This document shows, in pieces, positions 45,545 to 54,478 of a stretch of DNA of 64,000 nt. A program made the translations under genes and the position numbers. The stretch spans positions 620,001 through 684,000 of the forward strand of contig NZ_JADQDP010000001.1 in the NCBI RefSeq assembly GCF_015694735.1. The letters run 5' to 3'. The notes beneath the pieces were generated by a model that made no database searches, was not told the origin of the DNA, and saw only the letters and a program-made list of their open reading frames with translations. Positions within the stretch are counted from its first letter, which is position 1; each line of letters opens with the position of its first letter. The DNA is from Hymenobacter properus. GTDB taxonomy: Bacteria > Bacteroidota > Bacteroidia > Cytophagales > Hymenobacteraceae.

Positions 45545-46648
45545 ATGAAGTTGCCCAAAGCCCTGTCCAACATTTCGGAATGGACTGACCACCTGTTCAC
45601 CCGTTTCTCAGCCCGACGCGGCTGGCTGCGTCCCTTGCAAATCGACGCCTACCGCAGCTACGGCACCGCCCAAAAGTTCTACATCAAAGGCCGCCTGTTG
45701 GCCGACCCTGGTCTGACGGCCGCCACGGCCACCGATACCCGCTGGCAAAACTTCCGCAGCATGGTGCGCCGCTTCAATAGCCGCGAAGTGGCCGGGGCCG
45801 ACCTCGTGGCCGAGCTGCCCGACGGCAGCCAGCACCTCGTGAGCACCGACGACGAGGGCTACTTCACCCTCGTCATCGAGCCGCAGGCCCTGCCCGCGCC
45901 CGTCAACTTCCTCTGGTACCCCGTGCCGGTGCGGGTGGCCCGGCTGCCCTCTTTCCTCACCTTGCCCGCGAAGGCCATTGCCACGGCCGCCCACGTGCTG
46001 GTGCCTCCCCCCGGCGCCGAATTCGGCGTGATTTCCGACCTCGACGACACGGTGTTCGAAACCAGCGCTACCAACATTGTCAAGATGCTGGGCCGCGTGC
46101 TCTTCAGCAACGCCCAATCGAAACAGCCCTTCGCGGGCGTGGCCGAGTTCTACCGCCAGCTCCAGCGCGGCGGCACCGGCCGCCCCGACAACCCGTTCTT
46201 CTACGTGAGCAGCAGCCCCTGGAACCTCTACGACCTGCTGGCCGAGTTTCTGAAGCTGCACGACATTCCCTCCGGCCCCCTCCTGCTGCGCGACCTCAGC
46301 ATTGCCCGCCCCAAGGCCCCCGTGCCGGCCGGCGTCACGGGCTCGGCCGCCATTCACTTCGCCCACAAGCTCCACGAAATCGACGACATTCTCACCACCT
46401 ACCCCGCGCTGCCTTTCGTGCTATGCGGCGACAGCGGCCAGGAAGACGCCCGCATCTACCGCGAGGTGGTGCGCCGCCACCCCGGCCGCATCAAAGCCAT
46501 TTACATCCGCGATGTGCAGATTCCCGAGCGGGCCGCGCTTGTCGGCCCCATCATCGAGGAGTTGGGCCGCGTAAACGTACCCATGGTGCTGGAAACGGAC
46601 TATGCTGCGGCAGCTGCGCACGCGGCGGGCCTGGGGCTAGTGGGGTAG
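45545..46648 (+). CDS. App1-type phosphatidate phosphatase domain protein
   Basis: The 367-residue protein carries the App1 catalytic domain (PF09949 type): GVISDLDDTVFETSATN with the DxDxT nucleophile motif near residue 165, then FFYVSSSPWNLYDLLAEFL, LLLRDLS and PFVLCGDSGQEDARIYREV. This is the HAD fold of Mg-dependent phosphatidate phosphatases. The N-terminal ~130 residues include a beta-sandwich stretch (DEGYFTLVIEPQALP). It probably dephosphorylates a lipid phosphate, and no signal peptide is seen. The start codon follows a TAGGTTTG box after four bases. Confidence 0.88.
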   Translation: MKLPKALSNISEWTDHLFTRFSARRGWLRPLQIDAYRSYGTAQKFYIKGRLLADPGLTAATATDTRWQNFRSMVRRFNSREVAGADLVAELPDGSQHLVSTDDEGYFTLVIEPQALPAPVNFLWYPVPVRVARLPSFLTLPAKAIATAAHVLVPPPGAEFGVISDLDDTVFETSATNIVKMLGRVLFSNAQSKQPFAGVAEFYRQLQRGGTGRPDNPFFYVSSSPWNLYDLLAEFLKLHDIPSGPLLLRDLSIARPKAPVPAGVTGSAAIHFAHKLHEIDDILTTYPALPFVLCGDSGQEDARIYREVVRRHPGRIKAIYIRDVQIPERAALVGPIIEELGRVNVPMVLETDYAAAAAHAAGLGLVG

Positions 46649-46768
46649 AAACGCGAAAACAAGAGAGCCCGCGACACCTCACCAACGACATTGCTGCCTT
46701 TGTCACTTTTGTAACTACTGTTATCAGCCGGCGAGCGGTGCAGTGGTACCTGCTATTAAATATAGAAT

Positions 46769-46805
46769 AAGCCTGCTCTGGTTTGGAGCAGGCTTTTTGC
46801 TTTTA
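46769..46805 (+). terminator. Terminator downstream of the App1-type gene
   Basis: AAGCCTGCTCTGG and TTGGAGCAGGCTTTTTGCTTTT form a stem of 10 to 11 pairs with a T-rich tail. Confidence 0.8.
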
Positions 46806-46819
46806 GAATGATACCTCTC

Positions 46820-47065
46820 CTACCCGGCCGCACGTGGCTCGCCCAGCTCTACTAGCAGGCTGGGGCCAAACGAGTCGAGCAGCCAAGTATAAAGCGGCCA
46901 CCGGCGCGGGTCGACTACTTCCTGCTGATGTGGGCCAGGCCGAGCGTAGCCTTTTCGGAGCATAGCCGCCGCGCGGCGCTGAGGCTGGAGCCCTGGTACC
47001 AATGATGACGCCTTCTTTGGTAGTAGCCAGCCCGGCTGGAAAAGCCTGGAGCGGTGAAGCGTCAC
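46820..47065 (-). pseudogene. Possible methyltransferase relic
   Basis: The minus-strand frame ends with RRWPLYTWLLDSFGPSLLVE followed by LGEP. This resembles the helix and glycine-rich first motif (VELG.hrG.S) of a class I SAM-dependent methyltransferase and then stops. No C-terminal half is found. The 690-base gap between 46649 and 47339 otherwise contains only the terminator, and a TTCCTTTG box at 47172-47179 that may be the MACPF promoter. The match is short and uncertain. Confidence 0.25.
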
Positions 47066-47339
47066 TTGAAATCTGTTTCATCGCCACATGCCGAGCCTGA
47101 CGCCTAAAAACGGGTAGAATTACCCACAAAATCAGGTAAATCTACGTGGCTGGCCGCGGGGCAGCATCCGCTTCCTTTGCGGTGCTATGGTAGCGCTTGC
47201 GCTGGTTCTTAACCCGCCGGGCGCAAATCGAAAACACGGTTTTCCGGCCACTCCGGTCAGTCTCGTTCCCGTGTCAATCGGTGCATTAGCAGGCCTTTTT
47301 CGCAAATCTTCCAACCACAACCCCTTCATCTCTTTCGCC

Positions 47340-49121
47340 ATGCAGCAAGCCAACGACTCTAGCCAACCCATCGACTTTCTGTTGAGGTCTTTCAATGCCC
47401 TCGACCCGCGCGTGGCCGAAGACCCCACCCAGATTCTTTACAACCTCCTCGATTCGCGACGCAGCCCCCTCACGCCCGACCAGGTAATTAGCTCCACTTC
47501 CTCCAACGGCTTTCATCATCAGTTCAGCCAGGAAGAGTCGTCGCAGAGCTCCTATACCAAAACCGCCCTTTCGCTGGGCATTGAGGGCAGCTACGGTGTC
47601 TACAGCGGCTCGGTCGCGGTCGACTACGAAAAGGAAACGGACACGACCTCCAAAACCACTTACTCCAACTATACGTCCGACCTCACCAGCGGCACGCTGC
47701 TGTTTTCCCAAAGCGACGACCCCACCGCAATTGCCGCCAATATCAACACCGCGGCGGTAGATGCGCTCAACGCCATCCGAACCTTGGCCGATGCCGAGGC
47801 CTTCACCAAAACCCACGGCACTCACGTGGTGCTGGGAGTCATTTTAGGCGGCACGTTGTCCATCGTCATTCAAAGTAGCGCCAGCACATTCGCCCAAAAG
47901 GAGACCTTATCCAGTGAAATTAAGGCCAATTACGATGGCATTGGCAGCATGTCGGCCGTGGCCAAAGCGGCCCACGACTCTAAAGTTGCCGCCGGTTCCA
48001 GTTCCCTCAAGCAAGAACTCAAGGCGTTGGGCGGCACTGTCAGCGCCCTGGCCGGCCTCGATTTAGCCGACGAAGCTTCCATCAAAGCCTGGCTGGCTAC
48101 CTGCGACGCGTCCTCGGTACGGGCCCTCTACAAATCCACCGAATGGTGGCGGCTGGCCAGCAACGCCACGGCCAGCGCCGTCCTCAAGCACTACCTCGAC
48201 CTGTGCCTACTGAAGCACAGCCTCGAAAATCCAGTTGTCTTTTCCAGCTACGGCCCGCTCACGGCCTACCAATACAACACCGTGACGGCCACCGTCGACG
48301 CCGGCTACAAGATTATCGGCGGCGGAGCCTGGCTCGACCCCAGCGGCCCCGACTTCCTCACCGCCTGCTTTCCGACCCTGGATTCCGCCCAGGCCGTTAA
48401 TGGCTGGCAAACCGTGTCGCACGACTGCATGATTCCCTCGCCGGGCGGGGCCGCCCTTGTGGCCTACGCACTGGGCGTGCACGACCCGGCCAACTTGTTG
48501 AAAATCGTTTGCACCTCTGCCCAGGGAAGCAACCCCACCATCGGCGCCGACTCGGCCACTGCGCAGGTGGCCGACGGCTGCCTGCTCACAGGCGGCGGCA
48601 TCGAAACCGGCAGCGGCCAGCAGTACGCGCGGTTCGTGACGGGCAGCTTCCCCAGCGCCGTGGGCGGAAGCGACTACAACGCCTGGGTGGCCCGGGGCCA
48701 CGACTACGCCAACGCCTCAGCGGCTACCCTCCAGGCCTGGGCCGTGGGCATAAAGGCCCCCGGCGCCCCCGAAATAGCCATCAGCAAAATCGTGGTCAAA
48801 AACAATGGCGGGCTGCAAAGCCACGGCACCAGCTTCGCGGGCCTGGGCACCGGCCAGAAAGTGGCCGGTGGCGGCACCGAGTTGGAGCAGGCCGGCAGCC
48901 AGTCGCCCGACAGCCTGCAAAACCTGCTGCACGCTTCCTTCCCCACCAATCAGCAAGGCGTGTTTGGCTGGCAGGAATTCGACGGCGACCTGAATGGCGT
49001 GGTTGATAAGGTAGTGGCCACGGCCTACGCCTTCACCCTGAGAGTGAGCAGTACCGTGGCCGGCGTCACCTTCCAGCCCTACGCCGTGCAGCTCATGAAG
49101 AAAGTGCTGGCCGAAGCCTGA
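47340..49121 (+). CDS. MACPF (membrane-attack-complex/perforin) domain protein
   Basis: The 593-residue product begins at MQQANDSSQPIDFLLRSFNA. The upstream-extended reading adds no homologous sequence. A central MACPF domain of about residues 40-290 includes SYGVYSGSVAVDYEKETDT and the signature FTKTHGTHVVLGVILGGTLS near residue 155 (perforin Y/F-GTHxxxxxxLGG). The C-terminal half (residues ~310-590) has three repeats, each with GGG, a PS/PT turn, a W and an AYA or AWA strand end. No signal peptide is evident, so export would need another route. It is probably a pore-former with a lectin-like targeting module. Confidence 0.85.
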   Translation: MQQANDSSQPIDFLLRSFNALDPRVAEDPTQILYNLLDSRRSPLTPDQVISSTSSNGFHHQFSQEESSQSSYTKTALSLGIEGSYGVYSGSVAVDYEKETDTTSKTTYSNYTSDLTSGTLLFSQSDDPTAIAANINTAAVDALNAIRTLADAEAFTKTHGTHVVLGVILGGTLSIVIQSSASTFAQKETLSSEIKANYDGIGSMSAVAKAAHDSKVAAGSSSLKQELKALGGTVSALAGLDLADEASIKAWLATCDASSVRALYKSTEWWRLASNATASAVLKHYLDLCLLKHSLENPVVFSSYGPLTAYQYNTVTATVDAGYKIIGGGAWLDPSGPDFLTACFPTLDSAQAVNGWQTVSHDCMIPSPGGAALVAYALGVHDPANLLKIVCTSAQGSNPTIGADSATAQVADGCLLTGGGIETGSGQQYARFVTGSFPSAVGGSDYNAWVARGHDYANASAATLQAWAVGIKAPGAPEIAISKIVVKNNGGLQSHGTSFAGLGTGQKVAGGGTELEQAGSQSPDSLQNLLHASFPTNQQGVFGWQEFDGDLNGVVDKVVATAYAFTLRVSSTVAGVTFQPYAVQLMKKVLAEA

Positions 49122-49150
49122 TGCTTGAAAACTCCATCGGTGGGTTACTG

Positions 49151-49187
49151 AAAAGCCCGGTCAGCTCAAGATGCTGGCCGGGCTTTT
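49151..49187. terminator. Bidirectional terminator
   Basis: AAAAGCCCGGTCAGC and GCTGGCCGGGCTTTT pair with one mismatch. Serves the converging MACPF and DUF4440 genes. Confidence 0.82.
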
Positions 49188-49227
49188 CTATTCGTAGCGG
49201 GCCATCAGGCCCCGCAGTACGCAACGC

Positions 49228-49701
49228 CTACTGTGCACTGTTGGTATGGTCGGCTACCACTTTCCACTGTCCGTCAAACTGCCGCAGCACCAGCAGAAAG
49301 TACCCGCCCACGTCGCCCGCGGCGGGCCGAGCCAGGTGCCAGCGGCCCACCACCTGCGCGGCCGTGGGCGCCAGCAGTGTAACCTGCAGTCCTGAGAAAG
49401 CCAACTGGCCCATGGCGGCCGCATCGGGGTAGCCCTTGCGGTAATTATCCAGCGTTGGCTGCCAGCCATAAGTCGGCCCCTTCCGCCCGATAAACACCAG
49501 CGAGTCTGACTTCCAGTAGCCCTCCATAAATCCGGGAATGTCGCCCCGGTTCCAGGCCGCCGTCTGCGTCGTGAGCAGCTGCACGATGGCCCGTCGCGCG
49601 GCGGCCGGGGCGGCGGCGGTAGCGGCGGGGCGCATGGCGGTGCAGCCGACCAAACCTACACCGCTGAATAGTAGCAGTTGAAGAATGTATTTGTGCTTCA
49701 T
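49228..49701 (-). CDS. DUF4440/SnoaL-like lipoprotein
   Basis: The 157-residue protein has a signal peptide and lipobox (GVGLVGC), an Ala-rich tether and an NTF2-like fold. Fold marks are IVQLLTTQTAAWNRGDIPGF, the MEGYW with LVFIG pair, GWQPTLDNYRKGYPD and GGYFLLVLRQFDGQWKVVAD. DUF4440 proteins share the SnoaL cone fold and have diverse or unknown activities. It lies downstream of mtgA on the same strand, separated by a family-A hairpin. Confidence 0.82.
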   Translation of the reverse strand: MKHKYILQLLLFSGVGLVGCTAMRPAATAAAPAAARRAIVQLLTTQTAAWNRGDIPGFMEGYWKSDSLVFIGRKGPTYGWQPTLDNYRKGYPDAAAMGQLAFSGLQVTLLAPTAAQVVGRWHLARPAAGDVGGYFLLVLRQFDGQWKVVADHTNSAQ

Positions 49702-49711
49702 GCCAACAAAA

Positions 49712-49814
49712 GAACGTCATGCTGCGCGCAGTCGAAGCATCCCTCCTGCTTCTACTGCGCCGATTGAGTTAGTTATGCGGTAGAGATGCTTCGGCTGCGC
49801 GCAGCATGACGTTC
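49712..49814. repeat. Family-A palindromic repeat
   Basis: GAACGTCATGCTGCGCGCAG and CTGCGCGCAGCATGACGTTC are perfect complements. It lies between mtgA and the DUF4440 gene. Confidence 0.93.
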
Positions 49815-49850
49815 CTTTTTCCCTATTGCTTATCCCTTACTCCCTATTCC

Positions 49851-50624
49851 CTACTTCAATATCTCCGCCACAAACTGCGTCCCGCCCAGCCGCTTCATGT
49901 TGCGCAGCACCCGCAGCTGCTTGGCCCGCGCCACTGGCCCGGGGTTGGAGGCACGGAAGCGCAGCGGGTTGGGCAGCACGCCGGCCAGCAGCGCGGCCTC
50001 AGCTGGGCTCACCTGGCTGGCGTGCTTGCCGAAGTAGCGCAAGCTGGCCGCCTCTACCCCAAAGGTGCAGTCGCCCATCTCGGCCACGCTCAGGTACATC
50101 TCCATGATGCGCCGCTTGTTCCACAAAAACTCAATCAGCACCGTGAAGTAGGCTTCGGCGGCCTTGCGCACGTAGCTCCGTCCCTGCCACAGAAACACGT
50201 TTTTGGCCACCTGCTGCGAGATGGTGCTGCCGCCTACCACGGGCTTGCCCTCGGCGCGGTTCCAGTTGCGCTTGGCGGCCTTGGTGAGGGCATCGAAATC
50301 GAAGCCGTGGTGGATGAGGAAGCGCTGGTCCTCGGCCGCCACCAGGGCCAGCGGTACCGAGGGCGCCACTTCGTCCAGGGTTCGGAACTGGTAGTTGATG
50401 TGGCGCGGGTCGGGCTGAATGCCGTAGTAGCCCAGCCCCACCGGCGCGTGCGCGCGTCGGTCGAGCATCAGCCAGGTCGCGGGCGGAGCCACCCAGCGGT
50501 ACATCAGCACCCAGGCCACCGAGGTCAGAAATAGCGCCGCCACCACTTGCAGCAACAGGCGCCCGGCTTGCTTGAGCAATATCGAAAAATCAGGAATCAG
50601 GGGGGTGGGTTTGGCCGATGACAT
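49851..50624 (-). CDS. mtgA: Monofunctional peptidoglycan transglycosylase
   Basis: The 257-residue product starts at MSSAKPTPLI and has one N-terminal membrane anchor (LLLQVVAALFLTSVAWVLM). The GT51 domain follows: VPLALVAAEDQRFLIHHGFD with the catalytic Glu, NWNRAEGKPVVGGSTISQQV, KNVFLW and EAYFTVLIEFLWNKRRIMEM. MtgA polymerises lipid II into glycan strands at the outer face of the inner membrane. It is divergent from the LonN-like gene; the 164-base gap between them holds no evident -7 box match. Confidence 0.93.
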   Translation of the reverse strand: MSSAKPTPLIPDFSILLKQAGRLLLQVVAALFLTSVAWVLMYRWVAPPATWLMLDRRAHAPVGLGYYGIQPDPRHINYQFRTLDEVAPSVPLALVAAEDQRFLIHHGFDFDALTKAAKRNWNRAEGKPVVGGSTISQQVAKNVFLWQGRSYVRKAAEAYFTVLIEFLWNKRRIMEMYLSVAEMGDCTFGVEAASLRYFGKHASQVSPAEAALLAGVLPNPLRFRASNPGPVARAKQLRVLRNMKRLGGTQFVAEILK

Positions 50625-50788
50625 TGGAGCAAAAGTAGCGTGGCGCGCCGGGTTTCGGCTTTCCCGCCTACCTTGCCGCCCTTTCGGCTTGGGGCCACCC
50701 ACTCACCCAAACCCAAAGGCCGGGCTTTGCTGTTACCTGCTTGCCCCATTGCCCGCTTCCGCCCCTCGCCCCCACCTTCCCTGCACCC

Positions 50789-51424
50789 ATGGCCCGCCTG
50801 CTGCCCTTGTTTCCGCTCAATCTGGTGGTTTTTCCGGGCGAAAAGCTGAACCTGCACATCTTCGAGCCGCGCTACCGCCAGCTCGTGCGCGAATGCATTG
50901 AGCAGAATACCACCTTCGGCATTCCGCCCTACCTCGACAATTCCCTCAGCGAGCTGGGCACCGAAATGCGCCTCATCAGCGTGGAGCAAACCTATGCCAG
51001 CGGCGAGCTCGACATCCGTACCCGGGCCGTGGGCGTGTTCCGCATCAACAAGTTCTACCGCCAGGCCCCCGGCAAGCTCTACGCCGGCGGCCTCGTCGAA
51101 GACGTGGTGCAGGACGACGTGGCCGACCCCGTGCTACGCGACATCATCACCCGCCAGGTGCGCCAGCTCTACGAGGCGCTGGGCTTGCGCAAGCTGCTGC
51201 TGGAACTGGCCCCCGACTACTGCATCTTCGACGTGGCCCACCACATCGGCTTCAGCACCGACCAGGAATACCAGCTGCTGGCCACCACCAGCGAGCAGGA
51301 GCGCCAGGAGATGGTGCGCGAACACCTCGACACCATCCTGCCCGTCGTTCTCGAAACCGAGCGCCTCAAGGACCGGGTGCGCTTGAACGGCCACTTTAAA
51401 AACCTGACGCCACCTAATTTTTAG
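50789..51424 (+). CDS. LON N-terminal substrate-binding domain protein
   Basis: The 211-residue product starts at MARLLPLFPLNLVVFPGEKL, which is the LonN (PUA-like) start, and continues HIFEPRYRQLVRECIEQNTT and ELDIRTRAVGVFRI. The last ~90 residues are helical. No AAA or protease domain follows. Stand-alone LonN proteins are common in bacteria and are thought to bind unfolded proteins or peptides; the cellular role is unclear. The terminator sits inside the repeat element downstream. Confidence 0.85.
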   Translation: MARLLPLFPLNLVVFPGEKLNLHIFEPRYRQLVRECIEQNTTFGIPPYLDNSLSELGTEMRLISVEQTYASGELDIRTRAVGVFRINKFYRQAPGKLYAGGLVEDVVQDDVADPVLRDIITRQVRQLYEALGLRKLLLELAPDYCIFDVAHHIGFSTDQEYQLLATTSEQERQEMVREHLDTILPVVLETERLKDRVRLNGHFKNLTPPNF

Positions 51425-51444
51425 TAGTCTGTCGCCACATACAC

Positions 51445-51648
51445 GCCTGTCATTGCGAGGCCGCAGGCCGTGGCAACCGAAGGACAGCGTAGCTAATCCT
51501 TCCTGTCAATACCAAACACGTCCTTTTACCAGAAAGCCCCGGCACCACTACGGTACCGGGGCTTTGTATTAGAGCTTGGTAACAATAGAAAGCTGGTCGC
51601 TGAGAACAGGACGGATTGCCACAGCCTGCGGCCTCGCAATGACAGGCG
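51445..51648. repeat. Family-B palindromic element around a terminator
   Basis: GCCTGTCATTGCGAGGCCGC and GCGGCCTCGCAATGACAGGC are perfect complements at the ends of a 204-base unit. Its right half, read in reverse complement, matches the left half of the element at 59211-59402 over about 45 bases (CAATCCGTCCTGTTCTCAGC and onward). It fills the gap between the converging LonN-like and M48 genes. Confidence 0.9.
51533..51565. terminator. Terminator hairpin inside the family-B element
   Basis: AAAGCCCCGG with CCGGGGCTTT forms a stem in the centre of the element. It terminates the LonN-like gene and probably the M48 gene on the other strand. Confidence 0.8.
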
Positions 51649-51653
51649 CCTCC

Positions 51654-52466
51654 CTACTGCTTCAGGCCGGCCGGGACGCCCTGCGGGAACTCCGCCGCAA
51701 TTTCTTTCTGCAGCTCCCCGATGCGGTTGCCGGGGTCGGGGTGGGTGCTGAGGAACTCGGGGGTGGAGCTGCGGCCGCCCTGCTGCTGCAGCATCTGCAT
51801 CACCTGAATCATGGCGCGGGGGTCGTAGCCGGCCTGGGGCGTGAAGTCGACGGCCAGGCGGTCGGCCTCCAGCTCGTCTTCGCGGCCGAAGCGCAGGTTC
51901 ACCACCTTGGCAATTGCGGCCGCAATGGCCGCTTTGGCCACCGAGCTACCGGGGTTGTTGGGGTCGTAGGAAGCAATGCCGGCCGCACCGGCCAGGCCCT
52001 GCGTCAGGTTCGATTTGGCCACTTGCTCAGCCGAGTGGCGAGCCACTACGTGGCCGATTTCGTGCGCCAGCACGCCCGCCAGTTGGGCCTCCGAGGTCAG
52101 CTTGTTCAGGATGCCCTTCGTGATGAACACCTGCCCGCCGGGCAGCGCGAAGGCGTTGATGGTCTGGTCGTCGGCCAGCAAATGGAACTGGAAGCGGTAG
52201 GGCGTTTGGCCGGCCTTGGTGCTGGCCACTATTTTTTGGCCCACGGCCTGCACGGCGGCCGTGGCGCGGGCGTCGGTGCTTTCGCCACCGTACTGGGCGG
52301 CCATTTCTGGCGCCGCCTGCACGCCCAGGGCAATTTCCTGGTCGGCGCTCATGTTCACGTGCTGGGTTTCGCCGGTCACCTCGTTTTTCGAGGTATTGAA
52401 AAAGTAACCGAACAGGGACACCGCCGCCACGATGAGGGCAATGATGACGCGGAGATTAAGACGCAT
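51654..52466 (-). CDS. M48-family zinc metalloprotease
   Basis: The 270-residue protein has an N-terminal hydrophobic segment (VIIALIVAAVSLFGYFF) and a peptidase M48 domain. The zinc motif is GVLAHEIGHVVARHSAEQVA (HExxH near residue 130), and the third ligand lies in GREDELEADRLAVDF. The layout matches BepA- or LoiP-like periplasmic quality-control proteases. The active site faces the periplasm. An L,D-transpeptidase gene lies 97 bases upstream on the same strand, behind a terminator. Confidence 0.9.
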   Translation of the reverse strand: MRLNLRVIIALIVAAVSLFGYFFNTSKNEVTGETQHVNMSADQEIALGVQAAPEMAAQYGGESTDARATAAVQAVGQKIVASTKAGQTPYRFQFHLLADDQTINAFALPGGQVFITKGILNKLTSEAQLAGVLAHEIGHVVARHSAEQVAKSNLTQGLAGAAGIASYDPNNPGSSVAKAAIAAAIAKVVNLRFGREDELEADRLAVDFTPQAGYDPRAMIQVMQMLQQQGGRSSTPEFLSTHPDPGNRIGELQKEIAAEFPQGVPAGLKQ

Positions 52467-52493
52467 AGCTAGGAAGGAAAAGGGTGATGAAAA

Positions 52494-52531
52494 AAGCGCG
52501 AACCGGCCATTGCACAAGCCGGTTCGCGCTT
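52494..52531 (-). terminator. Terminator after the L,D-transpeptidase gene
   Basis: AAGCGCGAACCGGC and GCCGGTTCGCGCTT form a 14-bp stem; on the minus strand it is followed by TTTTTT. Confidence 0.82.
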
Positions 52532-52563
52532 ATAACGCACGCTTCTCGTTCTGGTTATGCTGC

Positions 52564-53352
52564 TCAGTTGACGCCGGCCGCGCCTCCGCCCTGCTGCAGG
52601 CCCGCGTAAGCCGCCACCGCCGTGTTCAGGTTGAGCCACTGCGAGCGGTAGCCGGCCGTGGCCGGGCCGTGCAAGTACACCACGCTCCCGCCCTTGATGG
52701 CCTTCACGATGGCCGCCGTTTCGGCCACCGGCAGGGCCGGACAGCCCTGGCTGCGCCCCAGCCGGCCGTGGGCTTTCACAAAATCCTCGCACACATACTC
52801 GGCCCCGTGCACCACCACCGCCCGGCTTTCGGCGTTGGTATTGAAGCCGGGGTCGAGGCCCCGGATTTTCAGCGACAGGCCGTGTTTACCCGTGTAGGTA
52901 GTGGGCGCCGTGCGGTAGAAACCCAGGCTGCTCATCTCCGAGCCGTCTTTGTTCGAAAACGCCACCGGCACATCGCCCCCGCTGGCCTTGCCGTGCGCCA
53001 CCAAGGTGTGAAACAGCACTTTGGCGCGGGCCACGTCAATCACCCATAGCCGCTTCTGTTGGCTCGGCCGGCTGAAATCAATGAGCGTGAGCACCGACGA
53101 ACCGCCGGCTTTTTGCAAGTTGTAGTAACCCACCAGCCCCTCCCGAAACACCGGCAACGACAGCCCCGTGGCCCCCAGCCGCAGGTTGGCATAAAGCTGC
53201 GCGGCCCGCTGCTCAAAAGCGGCCTGATAGTAAGCCTGCCGCGCCGCCGCGGGCAGTGCTGCCACGGCCGCCGGCCCCGACTGGGCCGCCACCGGCGCCA
53301 CCCCCAGCCAGGCGCCCGCCAGCAGCAAGGTCACTATTTTTTTTACTTCCAT
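52564..53352 (-). CDS. Murein L,D-transpeptidase catalytic domain protein
   Basis: The 262-residue secreted protein has a signal peptide (LLLAGAWLGVAPVAAQ) and the YkuD_2-type domain. Signatures are LTLIDFSRPSQQKRLWVIDV, LVAHGKASGGDVPVAFSNKD, YTGKHGLSLKIRGLDPGFN, AVVVHGAEYVCEDF and GRLGRSQGCPALP with the catalytic Cys. L,D-transpeptidases form 3-3 cross-links or attach proteins to peptidoglycan in the periplasm. It is cotranscribed with no clear partner. Confidence 0.9.
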   Translation of the reverse strand: MEVKKIVTLLLAGAWLGVAPVAAQSGPAAVAALPAAARQAYYQAAFEQRAAQLYANLRLGATGLSLPVFREGLVGYYNLQKAGGSSVLTLIDFSRPSQQKRLWVIDVARAKVLFHTLVAHGKASGGDVPVAFSNKDGSEMSSLGFYRTAPTTYTGKHGLSLKIRGLDPGFNTNAESRAVVVHGAEYVCEDFVKAHGRLGRSQGCPALPVAETAAIVKAIKGGSVVYLHGPATAGYRSQWLNLNTAVAAYAGLQQGGGAAGVN

Positions 53353-53483
53353 CGCTGATAGCTAATTACTCTTATTCTATTTATCCCAGGTAAGGGCATT
53401 ATACAGCATCGTGCCAAATTTAGTGCTTAGTTTCGTCAATTTTTAAGCGGTTTCCTGCGCGCCGTCCCTACACCTTCCTGTTA

Positions 53484-53909
53484 ATGCCGAAGCTTTTTCT
53501 TTCTGCCAAATCTTTGTGCTGCGCCGCTGTCTGGGCGTTGGGCTGGGTGTGCCTGAGCGGTTGCGGCCATGCGCTGCCCAAAGTCGAAGGCTTTGATGCG
53601 GCCGCCTGGCGGGCCGACCCCTATGCCTGCCGCAACCTGCGCCGCGCCGCCGTGCCGGCCCTGGCGCGCGCCAAAGAACAGCTCTACGAAGCCCGCGCCA
53701 ACGACGTAACCGCCCTGCTTGGCCCGCCCGACGAAGAAGAATTGCGCGCCAACACCGAGAAAGTATATTACTACTACCTAGAGCCCGGCACGCAGTGCGA
53801 AGCCCGGCATCCACGTTCCAGCGCGGCCTGCCTCAGCCTGCGCTTCGGCCCCCTCGGCACCGTCACGGAGGTACTGACGGACCCACTGAAGCCTACTGCG
53901 CAACCATAA
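53484..53909 (+). CDS. Lipoprotein with SmpA/OmlA-like outline
   Basis: The 141-residue product has a signal peptide with lipobox (CLSGCGH). The mature part has EARANDVTALLGPPDEEELR and NTEKVYYYYLEPGTQCEARH followed by a closing strand (CLSLRFGPLGTVTEV). This resembles the BLG/SmpA fold (helix, LG.PD..., strands) found in small outer-membrane lipoproteins. The match is from pattern only. A terminator directly follows. Confidence 0.65.
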   Translation: MPKLFLSAKSLCCAAVWALGWVCLSGCGHALPKVEGFDAAAWRADPYACRNLRRAAVPALARAKEQLYEARANDVTALLGPPDEEELRANTEKVYYYYLEPGTQCEARHPRSSAACLSLRFGPLGTVTEVLTDPLKPTAQP

Positions 53910-53911
53910 TA

Positions 53912-53944
53912 AAAAGCCCCGGCAACAAGTGCCGGGGCTTTTTA
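53912..53944. terminator. Bidirectional terminator
   Basis: AAAAAGCCCCGGCA and TGCCGGGGCTTTTTA pair as a perfect stem with A and T tails. Confidence 0.9.
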
Positions 53945-53964
53945 TTTGCTAAAACGGGGAATTA

Positions 53965-54369
53965 TTAACCCAATCCGTTGCCCGAAGTGGCGGGCGCTGT
54001 GGCGGGCTGGTTGTTGTCTTGCTGCAGCTGGCTCAGCTGCGACGGCGTGAGAATGCGGCTGCACTCCTGTTCGTACTGGGCTTCGAGTTCGGCGGTTTTG
54101 GAAGCACGGGTAGCTTCGTCGTTCTTGTAGTCGCGGTTGATGCTGTTGAGGCCGGCCAGCTTGGTGCGGTTCAGCGGCAACAGCTTCAGGTACTGCCCCT
54201 CGTTGAGGTGCAGGCGGGTCACCATTTCGCGGGTGGCCACTTGGGCATCGGCATTCACGGCTTTGCCGAACGTGGGGTGTTCGCTCAGCCGGTCTGCCAT
54301 TTGGGCTTGTGCGCCGAAGGAGACGCCGGCTAACAGGAGTGTCAGCAGTATGGCGTTGGACTTGCACAT
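53965..54369 (-). CDS. Secreted helical protein, Spy/CpxP-like
   Basis: The 134-residue product has a signal peptide (MCKSNAILLTLLLAGVSFGA, then QAQ). The mature part is all helical: REMVTRLHLNEGQYLKLLPL, NRTKLAGLNSINRDYKND and then YEQECSRILTPSQLSQLQQ. The L.L...Q..k...l and lt..Ql pattern recalls periplasmic Spy/CpxP-like proteins, which bind unfolded proteins. Its start is separated from the DUF4199 gene by a very long hairpin. The Spy comparison is an inference. Confidence 0.65.
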   Translation of the reverse strand: MCKSNAILLTLLLAGVSFGAQAQMADRLSEHPTFGKAVNADAQVATREMVTRLHLNEGQYLKLLPLNRTKLAGLNSINRDYKNDEATRASKTAELEAQYEQECSRILTPSQLSQLQQDNNQPATAPATSGNGLG

Positions 54370-54478
54370 AAAAAACAAATATTTGACAGGGAAGATGTTT
54401 GGATTTGTTCTTAACGGCCGCAAGATAGTGTTTAGTTTCTGGATTAGTCTACTTGTTCTTATTATTGCCATAAACAAT

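Noticed and set aside
46803..47129. 108-codon minus-strand frame overlapping the methyltransferase-like relic
   Set aside because: Different frame with no motif; only the 46820-47065 frame shows the VELG-like stretch.
47187..47339. 51-residue N-terminal extension of the MACPF protein
   Set aside because: It has no signal peptide or homology and overlaps the likely promoter region.
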